From positions 40,098,591-40,162,590 of the forward strand of contig OZ022258.1 in assembly GCA_963978905.1 (NCBI GenBank): a stretch of DNA of 64,000 nucleotides, read 5' to 3'. The notes below the pieces were generated by a model. That model had not been told where the DNA came from. It searched no databases and saw nothing but the letters and a program-made list of their open reading frames with translations. This DNA comes from Trichostrongylus colubriformis. Its lineage: Eukaryota > Nematoda > Chromadorea > Rhabditida > Trichostrongylidae. Positions 23,241-33,143 of the stretch are shown here, in pieces; positions within the stretch are counted from its first letter, which is position 1, and every line of letters begins with the position of its first letter. The position numbers and the translations under genes are program-made.

Positions 23241-23859
23241 TTGTCATCGAAAAAAACATTTGTAAGCGCGTATAAAAACGCGTAACAAAATAACTAGAGT
23301 AAGTTCGCCTTCGTCGCTAGCTTTTCAAATTTTTCCAATCTTTCTTGATCGACGATTTTCAGGTTTGATAGAGAGTCAAGTTTTCTTAAGAACTGCTCAA
23401 GTATCAACTTTACCGTCGTCACATATATTTTTGTGATGAAAGATTCAGTTGGACGTGTGCTGTTCGTACGGCAAGATGTGTCGCATGGCAGCGAAAAGTT
23501 TTGGCGAGCTACTAAACCAGCAACCCCCCCCCCCAACCACATGGTGCATCGAGAGTTTCGATTTCGAAGCGAACTCAGGCCGAATTCTGAATTTCAAGTG
23601 GATTTCGAATTCTTTCTCTTCTTTCCCTCCCTTCCATTTTCACAGGAATCACTGAACTTGTCATCCAGAGAGGATTAAGTTCAGTGGATCATTATCAAGT
23701 GATTTCTCTCAGTAGGGAATATCTCGCTGACACCTGAAGTCCAGAGAGGATCAAGTGTGTTTTCAGTCCCTTTTTGATGAAAATCATTGAGCTTGTCATC
23801 CAGGGAGGATCAAGTTCGGTACTGCATCTTGATTACGGTAGAGCCACGCCGAAAGCAAG
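23241..23859 (+). other. Possible 5' LTR/leader of the BEL/Pao element
   Basis: The segment upstream of the BEL gag start contains three imperfect copies of 'gtcatccag.gaggatcaagttc' (about 23657, 23740 and 23795). A minus-strand frame (23294-23542) also lies here. No second LTR is present in the window, so its limits cannot be fixed. A plausible primer-binding site was not identified. Confidence 0.35.
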
Positions 23860-24210
23860 ATGGTTACGCAGCTAACAACCACTAAGCGCCTATTAGGGCG
23901 TTATTGTAATAGTTTGGAGCAAGTTTTACAGCGCTTCAAAGAAGAAAAGCTCGAATCTCTCCAAGTTATCCCTAAAGAGAATTCTAGAAGGCTGAACTTG
24001 GACAACCTCTGCCGTTTAGAAGAGGCGGTAGGAGCTGTCGAATTAGTCACCAGAAAGTTGGAAAATGCACTAAGTGACCTTTCACTGTTGTTGGATAGGG
24101 AGGAAAACCCTGATTTCAATGATTCAGACAATTACATAGACCGCGCTGACCTTTGCCTTGGACTACGTCACGATTCTGGAAGGCAGAATATATCCGATGA
24201 AATCTTTTGA
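23860..24210 (+). pseudogene. BEL/Pao gag N-terminal part
   Basis: Begins MVTQLTTTKRLLGRYCNSLE and continues with a helical, coiled-coil-like stretch (VLQRFKEEKLESLQ, AVELVTRKLENALSDLSLLL). This matches the usual start of nematode BEL gag proteins in order and spacing. The frame ends prematurely at 24210; homologous sequence resumes in another frame. Gag would form the particle that packages element RNA. Confidence 0.7.
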
Positions 24211-24229
24211 AATGCTCAGACTACAACCA

Positions 24230-24666
24230 TCGTCCCAAAGCGTGGAATTAACTATCGTTCATTCTAGTCAAGTAACTCATCGAGTCGCACTTCCAGCGCT
24301 ACCCATTCCTAGTTTTACGGGTAACATTTGGGATTTTGACAACTTTTGGGAATGTTCAATGCCAATGTTCACTCAAGAGAGCTACCCGTTTTATTCAAGT
24401 TTAACCACTTACTGAGTGCGCTTGACGGGGAAGCTAAGGAATCTGTTAGGAAGTTCCAAGTCACACCTGAGAATTACTTACAAGCGGTGAATTTCCTTCA
24501 TAGTCGGTACGGTAACCTTGAAGAACTAATACTGAAACTCATTGGCAGACTTGACCACTATAGGTTAAGAAGCGCGTCCCTCAAAGACCAGCACACATTG
24601 TTCGAACAAGTTCGAGCAATTGTGCCGCAGGTGAAAAAGAAAGGCGAACACGCAGATAACCAATAG
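24230..24666 (+). pseudogene. BEL/Pao gag core (DUF1759-like)
   Basis: The first frame reads LPALPIPSFTGNIWDFDNFW. After a one-base shift near 24350 the next frame (24346-24666) reads NVHSRELPVLFKFNHLLSAL, DGEAKESVRKFQVTPENYL, HSRYGNLEELILKLIGRLDH. These are hallmark segments of BEL/Pao gag in nematodes and insects. It stops at 24664-24666. Confidence 0.8.
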
Positions 24667-24758
24667 ATGGTAAAGAAAATTCTGGGCAAGTTCTCTGAAC
24701 ATTTTCAGAGGAAAGTCTTAACGAAAAAACGTACCTCCCAGCAGAAGCCCCGTTCACA

Positions 24759-24974
24759 ATGGAAACACTTTTCAGCATCATTGGGGACATCCTGTCTGGT
24801 GAGGAAATGATGAACCTTTATAAAGATCGATCCCAGTCCACGCCACAAACGTCCTCAGAGTACAAAAGGAAGCGCGCTGATTTTGCGGACGCCCTCTGTC
24901 TGTTCTGCAAAGGCAAACACAAGCCTACTTTTTGTACCACGTACAGGACCCCGAGAAAAAAAGCGAAATATTAA
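24759..24974 (+). pseudogene. BEL/Pao gag zinc-knuckle region
   Basis: Contains CLFCKGKHKPTFC, a CCHC-type knuckle (C-x2-C-x4-H-x4-C) of the kind that binds retroelement RNA. A second partial cysteine/histidine cluster follows in another frame at 24990-25035 (HQRLCQHC-like). The frame is interrupted after 24974. Confidence 0.65.
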
Positions 24975-25244
24975 CGAGACCAGCGTCTCTGTCAACACTG
25001 CGCCTCCTCATACCATAAGACAGTAGAGTGCGGACGTAAACCCTCCGATGTCGGGGACCTCATCACGCAGCATGCTGTTTCAAAACCGTACTCACCGCAA
25101 GTAGCACGGAGGGAACGTCACAAAAAAGGCAAGTGGGAGATACTGAGAAAGAAAGATCAAAAGGGAAAGACTCATTAAGATGATCAGAATCGACTGTTCT
25201 AGAAGCTCAATCGGCACAAGATCTTCGACAATATATAGCCACAT

Positions 25245-25465
25245 TCCTTCCCTTAGGTGAAGTTAAAATTGCTGACAATAAAACAGGAAAAATGCTCAAC
25301 ATCTCTGTTCTTTTGGACATCGGCGCGGAAATCTCTTTCATTGACAAGTCTTTGGCCGAGGACCTACAAGTATCTGTGATTTCCGAAAGATCCCTTCTTC
25401 TACATACATTCGGCTCGAAAGAAATTAAAAAGAAAAAATGTCAGGTCGTGCACGTATCGGTCTAG
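25245..25465 (+). pseudogene. BEL/Pao aspartic protease
   Basis: Reads NISVLLDIGAEISFIDKSLA followed by LHTFGSKEIKKKKCQVVHV. The active-site triad expected as D-T/S-G is present as DIG in LLDIGAE, so the middle residue is altered. Position between knuckle and RT linker matches BEL/Pao order. The protease would cleave the Gag-Pol polyprotein; with DIG and flanking stops this copy is probably inactive. Confidence 0.75.
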
Positions 25466-25525
25466 GACACAGAAGAGAACTTTCACGACCTGGAATCACT
25501 GACACATGAATTCCTAACAAAACCA

Positions 25526-26098
25526 ATGCGACCTCCTCCGCTGTTTCAAAAGGATTTGCAAGTTATCGAGTCCTTGGTGCTCTCAGTTACCCATCCGAGA
25601 AAGGACAAGCCTATACAACCATTAATACTTCTCGGTTGTGATCAAGTGTGGCAGTTTTGGAAGACAGAAGAGCTAATAGTACCCATTGCCAAGGGACTAC
25701 AACTTCTACCTACCAAAGTCGGTAACCTTAGAACAGGGGGATACCCCAGATCCCAACAAGTCTTAGACGTGCACTCGTTACTGGTCGTCAGATGTTCAAG
25801 TCAATACTTTTTGGAAAGATTCAGAATACGCGGCAGAAGAAGACTTTGAGATCACTGCTGGACCCTTGAAAACGAAGGAACTCAGAAATTTCGAGGACCA
25901 CAACAAGAGGAAAGGGCTTTACTGGTAGGCAAGTTTGGGACAAGTTTAATAAAACTATAGAGCGATGAGAAGACGGGTATCATGTGCCCCTCCCTTGGAA
26001 GGACATGCACAACCCTACTTGACAATAAAGCGATTGCCCTGCGACGACTAGTCAGCACTTGGAACTCGTTGCAACGAAACCCAGAACTACTAAATATG
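25526..26098 (+). pseudogene. BEL/Pao protease-RT linker
   Basis: The frame at 25526-25849 reads QPLILLGCDQVWQFWKTEEL and KGLQLLPTKVGNLRTGG, the conserved segment after the protease. From about 25860 the sequence, through shifts, reads WTLENEGTQKFRGPQQEERA and RRLVSTWNSLQRNPELLKY, which precede RT fingers in BEL elements. It is cut by the mariner insertion at 26102. Confidence 0.75.
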
Positions 26099-26103
26099 TA
26101 TTA

Positions 26104-26983
26104 GGTTGTCTCAAAAGTCTTGTCATATTTTCCCAAAAAAAATCAGTACTCTTGTTCACTTCGAGGCAGGTCCAGGCGGTCCAGAAATATGGTAGAACGT
26201 TCCCTAAGCTTTTTAGGAAAATATGTATTGTCCCACCAGATCCCGTGGAGACGGCTACAATGCCCATTGTCGATACCCACCCAACTCGCGGTGTCATTTA
26301 TTATGAGCGGTCTTGCGGCACCAAAACGACGGAAGCTTGCCACTCCATCAGCGCTGCATTGGACAAGGGATGTGAGCTACGTGACCGTGCGCCGCTGGTT
26401 CATCAGCTTGAGCAACGGCGAGATCGACATGAAGACAAACCACGCTTGGGACTGTGCTGGCTCTGGGACGAGGAAGGAATGCTTTCCCGCGAGGTGCTGG
26501 TACAAGGCGAGGTCACCGCTGCCGTATGCACCCACCAGCTCCAGCAGCGCGCCGTCGAAGTTCGAGAAAAGTGCCGGAAAAGTCCGCGGTCACCCTTCTT
26601 CATGACGACGCCCGCTCCCATTTCGCTCCCATTTCGCGAAAAGTACCCAGGCTAAGTTATAGGAACTCGGCTGGGATGTGCTGCCCCACCCACCGTACTC
26701 TCCAGACATTGCCCCTTTTGGCTATCGCCTTACCCATCCTCTCGAATCCTCCCTGGCCAAAAGAAAATTCGTTGATTATGACTTGCTTGCGAAGGCTATC
26801 CCTGACTTCTTCCACTCGCAGAACCCAGAGTTCTAGGAGAAGGGAATCAACGATTTTCCTATGAAGTGGCAGAGGGTTGCCAATAACAATGGTCAATGCT
26901 TTGTTGCCTAATTATTATGTTGGACGAAAAAAAAAATAAAAAGTGATGATCGAAAAAAATATGACAAGACTTTTGGGACAACC
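26104..26983 (+). mobile_element. Internally deleted mariner, family M2 copy 1
   Basis: Terminal inverted repeats GGTTGTCTCAAAAGTCTTGT and (reverse complement of right end) GGTTGTCCCAAAAGTCTTGT are flanked by TA at 26102-26103 and 26984-26985. The 880-bp element keeps the start of the transposase and its C-terminal part but lacks the block with the first catalytic Asp. It interrupts the BEL/Pao remnant. Copies 2 and 3 are at 28232 and 38120. Confidence 0.85.
26144..26910 (+). pseudogene. Mariner M2 transposase, deleted and frameshifted
   Basis: After an N-terminal piece (SRQVQAVQKYGRTFPKLFRK) the HTH region (NGEIDMK) runs directly into the catalytic middle (LCWLWDEEGMLSREVLVQGE, then TAAVCTHQLQQ). 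This skips the TGDE block. Further on are SAVTLLHDDARSHFA (second catalytic Asp) and the C-terminal region in another frame (LAKRKFVDYDLLAKAIPDFF). The position of the third catalytic Asp is glycine or part of a broken frame. Non-functional. Confidence 0.75.
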
Positions 26984-26985
26984 TA

Positions 26986-27205
26986 ACTACTTTTGTGGCT
27001 TGGATTGACTTCCGTTTTTGAAGAATTTAAAACGTTTCACATCATAAGCATCATTTCGCATTCATATTGGCTGAGCATTTATAACAATCTCGGATATCCC
27101 TTATTTTCAAATGACACGAAGCGCGATGTTTCCGATCACAATTTATTGGCAGTAAATAACTACAGTGGAGCCATGGAGTGGTCCACTTATGAAATAAGCT
27201 ATTGG
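26986..27205. other. No recognisable gene
   Basis: Short stretch between two transposons. It does not continue the BEL/Pao sequence. Confidence 0.4.
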
Positions 27206-27450
27206 GTCATTCCATAAGTAGTGTCGTTTTTTTTTTCAAGCAAAAATTTTTGCCATAAAATCACAAGTTTGTGCAGCATATCATGCATCATTCGAGAGGA
27301 AATTTCCCAAAATGACATGTTTAGTTTTCGAGGCCAAACCGGCAATCAATTGAAACACTATATTTCACTTTAAGAAAATCAATCAGTCTTATGTCTTGCA
27401 CTTAGTCCTGACCTCTTCAACAATTTCCAATATTATGTTGATCAAGAAGT
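27206..27450. mobile_element. DNA-transposon remnant with TTGGGTCATTCCATAAGT end
   Basis: Starts with the same 18-bp terminus as 3044. Its reverse complement matches 3390-3540, including the coding-like run YW.LLK.SGLS. The opposite end is lost where the foldback half copy begins near 27505. Confidence 0.5.
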
Positions 27451-27504
27451 CGTGTCGTTCTTTTTCCACATTTAGTTTTTCTTCCACAACTTTTTGACAC
27501 CATT

Positions 27505-28107
27505 TGACGAAAATGCTCGATTTCGTCGACTTTTAAATGATCTAAAAAATGTCAAAAATTTATTCGAACAAAAACCGTATACACTGTCTTGTAGAGCGAA
27601 AAGAGTTCTATCGAATTGTAGAAAACATTGCGCCGATAAAATTTATTTTCATTACGCAATTTTGAATTGAAAAACATGTGGAAACTCATTCCTACATGCT
27701 AAAATATGAGAGGATACAAAAGAAGAGAGGTACCATCTTGTAGAGCAAATAAAGCTCTATCAAATGCATTTATGCACATCCTCTCCAATCTCGATGGTAG
27801 GCGAGGAAGAGGAGATAACGAAAGTGCACACTTCTGCGAGTACTGCATTTGTTAGTCTTGAAAACAGCGAAAACTTGAGCGATTTGAATAAAAAGTAGTA
27901 CCATTCTGTAGAGCTGAAAAAGCTCTGCCGAAACATATACACATACATTTTTTGATCTTGATGGCAGACGAGAAAGATGAGGTGCGCAAGTGCCAGTTTT
28001 TTGCCTTCAGCTTACTTCATTTCCAAATCTCATAAATATTAGATAGTTGAAGGAATCGAAAAACAGATAGTAGCATTTTGTAGAGCAAAAAAAAGCTCTA
28101 TCGAATG
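27505..28107. mobile_element. One arm of the 1.35-kb foldback element
   Basis: From ATGCTCGATTTCGTCGACTT to AAAGCTCTATCGAAT this follows the right arm of 12030-12600 closely, with indels (e.g. 'ctctccaatctcgatggtag', 'gaaaaagctct.ccgaaacata'). The mariner-like terminus itself is absent. Confidence 0.7.
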
Positions 28108-28231
28108 GTCGGGAATGCAGTGGACTACTGGGCCGTTTTCTTTTAATTGCTTCGGAACATCCCACTATTTTCAGCCGCACTTGTTCAACTATTTTCAGTC
28201 GTAGTTACTCTTCAAAAACGTTATTGTATTA

Positions 28232-28692
28232 GGTTGTCCCAAAAGTCTTGTCATATTTTTTTCGATCATCACTTTTTATTTTTTTTCGTCCAACAAATGA
28301 TAATTAGGCAACAAATTATTGACCATTGCTATCGGCAACCCTCTGCCACTTTCTAAGAAAATCGTTGATTCCCTTCTCCCAGATCTCTGGGTTCTGAGAG
28401 TCGAAGAAGTCAGCGATCGCCTTCGCAAGCAAGTCATAATCAACGAATTTTCTCTTGGCCAGGAAGGATTCGAGAGGATGGGTAAGGTGATTGCCAGAAG
28501 GGGCAATGTCTGGAAAGTACGGTGGGTAAGGCAGCACATCCCTAGCCTGGGTACTTTTCGCGAAATGGGAGCGGGCATGGTCATGAAGAAGGGTGACCGC
28601 GGACTTTTCCGGCACTTTTCTCGAGCATCGACGGCGAGCTGCTGGAGCTGGTGGGTGCATACGGTAGCGGTGACTGTCTCGCCTTGTACCAG
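28232..28692 (-). mobile_element. Mariner family M2 copy 2, 5' truncated
   Basis: The right end GGTTGTCCCAAAAGTCTTGT starts at 28232 after a TA at 28230-28231. The minus strand reads the C-terminal half of the transposase: TVTATVCTHQLQQLAVDARE, HDHARSHFA, LAKRKFVDYDLLAKAIADFF, WQRVADSNGQ. It stops abruptly where the Penelope RT fragment begins (about 28692), so the other end is missing. The third catalytic position is Gly (APSGNHL). Confidence 0.8.
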
Positions 28693-28970
28693 CAGAGCCT
28701 GTTGGGCCTTATCATTTTGGACGTTGGTGTAAAGCGATGTGACGTCGAATGACTCCATTACACAAGTTGAATCAAAGCGTAAGCTACGCACTTGTTCGGG
28801 GAATTGGTTTGTGTTGGTCAGGTAAGAGGGAACACAGGTCAGCAATTGGCTCACAATGCAGTTCAAAAACCATGAGATTCGGTCGGTTGGTCCATCCACG
28901 CAACTAATGATTGGTCTAATCTTATAAGTCGTTAGGTGCAAGTTTGTGGGTTTTCAGAATTGAAGCGATG
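28693..28970 (-). pseudogene. Penelope-like RT, N-terminal fragment
   Basis: The minus strand reads ILKTHKLAPNDLTTYKIRPI, ISCVDGPTDRISWFLNCIVS and VMESFDVTSLYTNVQNDKAQ. These are the first RT motifs of Penelope-like elements, including the F-D-V-x-S-L-Y-T motif A box with its catalytic Asp. The sequence ends at the mariner copy 2 junction, and motif C (YIDD) is absent here. It is head to head with the endonuclease fragment that follows. Confidence 0.8.
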
Positions 28971-28971
28971 G

Positions 28972-29238
28972 AGGATCGTGCAGGTAGGACTTGTAATTCA
29001 ACAAACATCGGGGAAACAAAGAGAATATTATCAGTGCAAATTAAAGAATACCTACTCGGAAAACAGCGCAGTAATGTGTTGACACCATTAGGGAAACACC
29101 GAATTGAATGGCATAATGGCAATGATTTTAATATCAAGTGCACGATATTGGCCCATGAGGCAGAGATTTCCTCTACAAAAGCGCTGGAAGCATTCCGGAT
29201 TTCAGCTAGAAGTCCTAGAATGAACAGTAGAAATGAGA
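28972..29238 (+). pseudogene. Penelope-like GIY-YIG endonuclease fragment
   Basis: The plus strand reads RTCNSTNIGETKRILSVQIK, then NVLTPLGKHRIEWHNGNDFN, ILAHEAEISSTKALEAFRIS. This matches the GIY-YIG endonuclease of the other Penelope copies (45935-46189, 48084-48380). The YIG motif is NIG here. The fragment lies on the opposite strand to the RT fragment at 28693-28970, with the junction near 28971. Confidence 0.75.
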
Positions 29239-30353
29239 ACACTAGCCGACGCGATCGTTTCTTTCATTTGTTGCTTTTGCTGTTTTCTGTGCATAACCAA
29301 TTTAGCTCGTTGTGTTGCCTACATGCACATATTCTACACTTTTAAACTTTTGTTCATTCGCATATTGCGTTATGCTACACGTACTCCACAATGGCCCCTG
29401 CTTTGTTCGTTGTTTGGTCATTACTCTTTTTGACTTCAAACTTCCACAAGTGTACAGACCCTATTCATGCATTCTAACATTCTCCATACCTGTGGTATAA
29501 AAAAATTTGCTTTCGGCGTTCCTTTTGATAATCGCTAATAATTATGATAAATCTCCTCAATAATTGAAGACAATGCGACATTTATATGTTCTAAATTTGA
29601 ATCTGAATAAATGCTTTATTTTACTGGTTCAATAACTGTGGTTAGCGCAGTTGCTCGCATCTCTTCTAATGACCAATTTCGGAATTAAGACTGTGTAAAA
29701 CTGCGCTTTTCACCTAGAAAACATGGTTTTTCGATAAATTTGTGGTGTTAATCGCAAGGATTGGGAATGCCGCCGCATTCAAACGAAGGAGAACATGCTA
29801 ATATTGCTGTGCATTATGCTGGAAGAGGAGAAGATTGTTTTGTCCAAAGCGCAGCGCATCTTTAATGAATTGCTCAAGCGTGAACGGATGTGTAAAGACA
29901 ACTTTCAAGATGCGGTGAGCTCATACCAATTTAAATCAGTGATTCAGATTTCAAAAAATTTGAAATTAGGCATCCCATCTCGCAGCAGCAGCGACGACCT
30001 TATGCCGATTTGATGTTCGGGACCTCTTCACTGTGGCCGATCGCATAATGGAGGAGATTTTAGCTGGGTTCAAATCGAATAGGCTAGCCATTGGCGTAAT
30101 CCCACAGTTAGCCATTGTTCAAAGTTCGTGATCAAGGCGGAAACGAAAAGATACTTATCGACCTAGCGATTCAGGTCATCACACGATCAAACGTATCATA
30201 CATCTGAACGATATGTATCTCATCTTTTCTGCCTAAATCGCGAACTGTGAACAGTGCCTTACCACAATTTATGCTCTACAAAACGAGCAAGTGTTATTTA
30301 AGCGAATCTCACACTAACAGCCCTTAACCTAACTTCTTTTCATCGTGATTATA
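29239..30353. other. No recognisable gene
   Basis: A short frame at 29795-30013 (KIVLSKAQRIFNELLKRERM) is coding-like but unplaced. Everything else is short. Confidence 0.4.
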
Positions 30354-30355
30354 TA

Positions 30356-31059
30356 GAGTGTGCCAATAAGGGCGCTTCTTCTTTGACAGCTCTTGGCGGC
30401 CACGTTGTTTGTGGTAGAGTTGTCAAACCTAGTTGTTATTATTCAGTGTATCTTCACAAATCACCATGCACCAAATCAGCCGCGAGCAACGTGTGCAAGC
30501 CATTAAAAATTATTACAAAAGTCATTCATCGGTTCGAGCAACGTTCCACGCGCTCCGCCAGTTTCTATACAGATCCATGATAACGAGCTTTTTCTGGCAT
30601 GAAATCGACAATATGGATGTCGAGGATATGTGGTTTCAGTAGGACGGCGCTACGAACCGCACAGCGTGCGCCACAATGGATCTTCTGCTACGGAGGAAAG
30701 GTTATCTCGCGCGGAGAGACATCAACTGGCCACCGAGATCGTGCGATCTAACCCCACTAGACTATTTCTTGTGAGGTTTTCTTAAATCGCAGGTCTACGC
30801 AAACCATCCACAAAACACTGATGACCTCAAAGTCAACATACGCCACGCCATCGATGACATACAGCCCGTTTTGTGCGCAAGAGTCATTGAAAATTGGACT
30901 TTTCGTATGCGCGCCACCAAGCGAAGTCGAGGTGGCCATTTGAACGATGTTATTTTCCATATATGAATGCTCTTTCAAACAATAAATAAATTTCATCTAT
31001 ACCTCTCACACAACTTGCTTTATATCAATTTAAGATCGAGCCTCCTTATTGGCACACCC
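30356..31059 (+). mobile_element. Tc1/mariner-superfamily transposon, deletion derivative, with TA duplication
   Basis: Ends GAGTGTGCCAATAAGG and (reverse complement of right end) GGGTGTGCCAATAAGG are inverted repeats flanked by TA at 30354-30355 and 31060-31061. At 704 bp it retains the first codons of the transposase and the C-terminal catalytic part; the middle is deleted. It is a different family from the other mariners in the window. Confidence 0.85.
30465..30968 (+). pseudogene. Transposase remnant of the Tc1/mariner superfamily
   Basis: Starts MHQISREQRVQAIKNYYKSH (the usual helix-turn-helix beginning), then jumps after a deletion to MDVEDMWFQ-stop-DGATNRTACATMDLL, INWPPRSCDLTPLDYFL, KSQVYANHPQNTDDLKVNIR and TKRSRGGHLNDVIFHI. 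The second catalytic Asp lies in QxDGAT (a stop replaces the preceding Gln) and the third in LTPLDYFL. A further stop follows DYFL. Inactive. Confidence 0.8.
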
Positions 31060-31171
31060 TATAGAAGTGACAATGATGTTTCTCTAGGATCTCAAAAAAA
31101 AGAAAGAGCCCGCATCCAGTACGTTTGAATTGGATCACATGATGACAACACAAAATGCAAACATTGACTGT

Positions 31172-31486
31172 GACTGAAAAAGTACTTCTTTTGAGATCGA
31201 TCTGGAGGAAGAGGGTGATGTTATGAATGTGGACGTCCCTTCCACAAGTGCTGCTGCATTAATAGGGCCAGAAAAATCGGGTGAAATCAACCTAAGCCCA
31301 CCTTTATCGCATACAAATCAGAACGCGTCGCCGTCATCAGATCTGAACACGAGCGCCCCATCGTTATCGCCGATGAGTACCAGTGAAACCTGGTCGTCGA
31401 CGACGTTCTCATCTGACACAACACGAGAATCCGCAGAGATAGTGGAACTGGACGAGACAGACTCCAAGCTACTTGAGCACTCTTGA
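31172..31486 (+). CDS. Ser/Thr-rich acidic open frame, unidentified
   Basis: A 105-codon open frame with biased composition: an acidic start (FEIDLEEEGDV), a Ser/Pro/Thr-rich centre (SPSSDLNTSAPSLSPMSTSE) and an acidic end (EIVELDETDSKLLEHS). Such composition is typical of disordered regions in host or transposon proteins. A possible start Met is at 31223. No domain, no confirmed splice sites. Confidence 0.3.
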
Positions 31487-32065
31487 TAAAAGGGAGTCAG
31501 CTGTTGACACTCTTCTGCTTCTGCCCATCTTGCGCTTCTGAGGTATCAATATCGGTAACAAGCATACGTTTGAGAGCCGTTGGAACAGTCCCTGTTGTGA
31601 ATTACATTACATGTGCACAGCATGTTCTCCGAGCCAAGAAAGGCCGAGAAAGAGCGGTTTCTCATCCCATGGAAAAGTCATTTAGGGGAAACATACAGGC
31701 TGCCGTGGCCGCGATAACAACGGGAACGCGTTACGTGGTATGTTAGCTGGTATTTACGGATGTCTGAGCCTGAGTTCCAATGTTTGTAGGAGCTGCGACG
31801 GTGGAGTGAGGAGGCAAATATTGCTTTTTTTCTAAAAGCCTCTTTCACAACATTTTTTCGCTTACTGCTCCCTCCATGGAACGAGTTTATATGCACCACC
31901 AACGACGCGTACTGTCAACTATCAGAGAGGGTACAGAGTACATGTTCTTTATGAACGGAAAAATAAATGTCCATGAATTTCTAGCCTACAGAGTCGCACT
32001 TCTGATTTGCACCTCGCCGCAGACGGCTCATATGACAGCAGGGGATACAGCGTCAAAATAGGATT
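31487..32065. other. No recognisable gene
   Basis: Open frames on both strands are short and mutually overlapping. Confidence 0.4.
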
Positions 32066-32102
32066 ACTTACTTGATTACTTGGATTACTTGTCGACCCGT
32101 TA

Positions 32103-33143
32103 TCAGCTGCGGTTCTTTTTGCGCGGGTCCCAACTTCTATTCCATGATGTTCTATCTTGGGCTGTTGTTGACCAGTGGACCAATACCTTAATTGAACTAG
32201 AATCGCAAATATTGTTCCTATGAGCAAGGGAGTCTTGCCATCGCAGAGGTGGTCGACCACGTGGTCGCTTTTTGTTCCGAGGCTCCCACTGAACAGTAGT
32301 TGTGCTCCATCGTCCATCGTGACGTCTCATTACATGACCTGCGAAAAAATGTTTCGCCTTGTCAACGTGGAAAATTATGTCGCGGACTTTGGACATTCTA
32401 CGTATGTCTTCATTGTGCAGCCTGGTCAATCGCTGTTGATGTAGGCTTATTCCAACCATACGACGTTCAAAAGATGCTTGCATCCTACGTAGCTGGTTTT
32501 CTACATTCTTAGTAAGAGACCAAGTTTCGCACGCGTAACATAAAGCGGGAAGCACTGTGGAGTTGAATAGAGTTGCGCGCAATTCCTCGTCCCTCGTGTT
32601 TTCAATCACACTTTTGATCGAGTTATACGCCATCCAGCCAGATTTCTTTCTTCTCACTATTTCGTTCTTGAGGTCATTCTTCATGTTGAGTAGACGACCA
32701 AGATAGACGTATTCATCGACATCATCTAGAGGGACACCTTGCAAGAGAACGGGATTTCTATCGCAGTATTCGTTTCGCATGCATTTCGTTTTGGTCATGT
32801 TGATACTCAAACCTGAGTCCAATCCTGTTGTATGTAAGTCGTTTAGCATACGACAAGCTTCGTCCGAAGATCTTGAAATTAATACGATGTCGTCTGCAAA
32901 CCTTAGGTGACACAGGTTTCTCCCATCGATTTTGATTCCAAAGGTATCCCAGTTACAACGTCGGATAGTAGCTTCGAGGCAAGCGGAGAACAAATTCGGC
33001 GAAATGGGGTCTCCCTGCCGGACTCCTTTTTCTACAGGTATTTCTAGGTCTCGGAAGAATGGTCGAATCACTGTGCTACATCCAGAGTAGCACTTTCTCA
33101 ATATTTTTACGTATCGCGGTTCTACGCCTTGTTTGTTGAGTGC
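32103..33143 (-). pseudogene. RTE ORF, second half of RT and C-terminal region
   Basis: Continues the polyprotein in another frame from SALNKQGVEPRYVKILRKCY (start lost). It shows EKGVRQGDPISPNLFSACLE, the catalytic RFADDIVLISR box, MTKTKCMRNEY, YVYLGRLLNMKNDL, LPALCYACETWSLTKN and the C-terminal KRPRGRPPLRWQDS and NRSWDPRKK. Both catalytic aspartates of FADD are intact. Comparing the ends, a single net indel around 33140-33150 would account for the break. Confidence 0.9.

Larger units (their letters stand above)
23860..26101 (+). mobile_element. BEL/Pao LTR retrotransposon remnant (gag-protease-start of RT)
   Basis: Collinear pieces of a nematode-type BEL/Pao polyprotein follow each other on the plus strand: gag N-terminus, DUF1759-like gag core, zinc knuckle, aspartic protease and the beginning of the RT region. 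Most frames are broken by small indels. The element is cut at 26102 by a mariner inserted just after codons reading RRLVSTWNSLQRNPELLKY. No RT, RNase H or integrase follows the mariner. Confidence 0.85.

Noticed and set aside
26104..26983. Possible domesticated transposase gene
   Set aside because: The element has intact ends and a target duplication, lacks the first catalytic block and has several frame breaks, so it is an ordinary dead copy.
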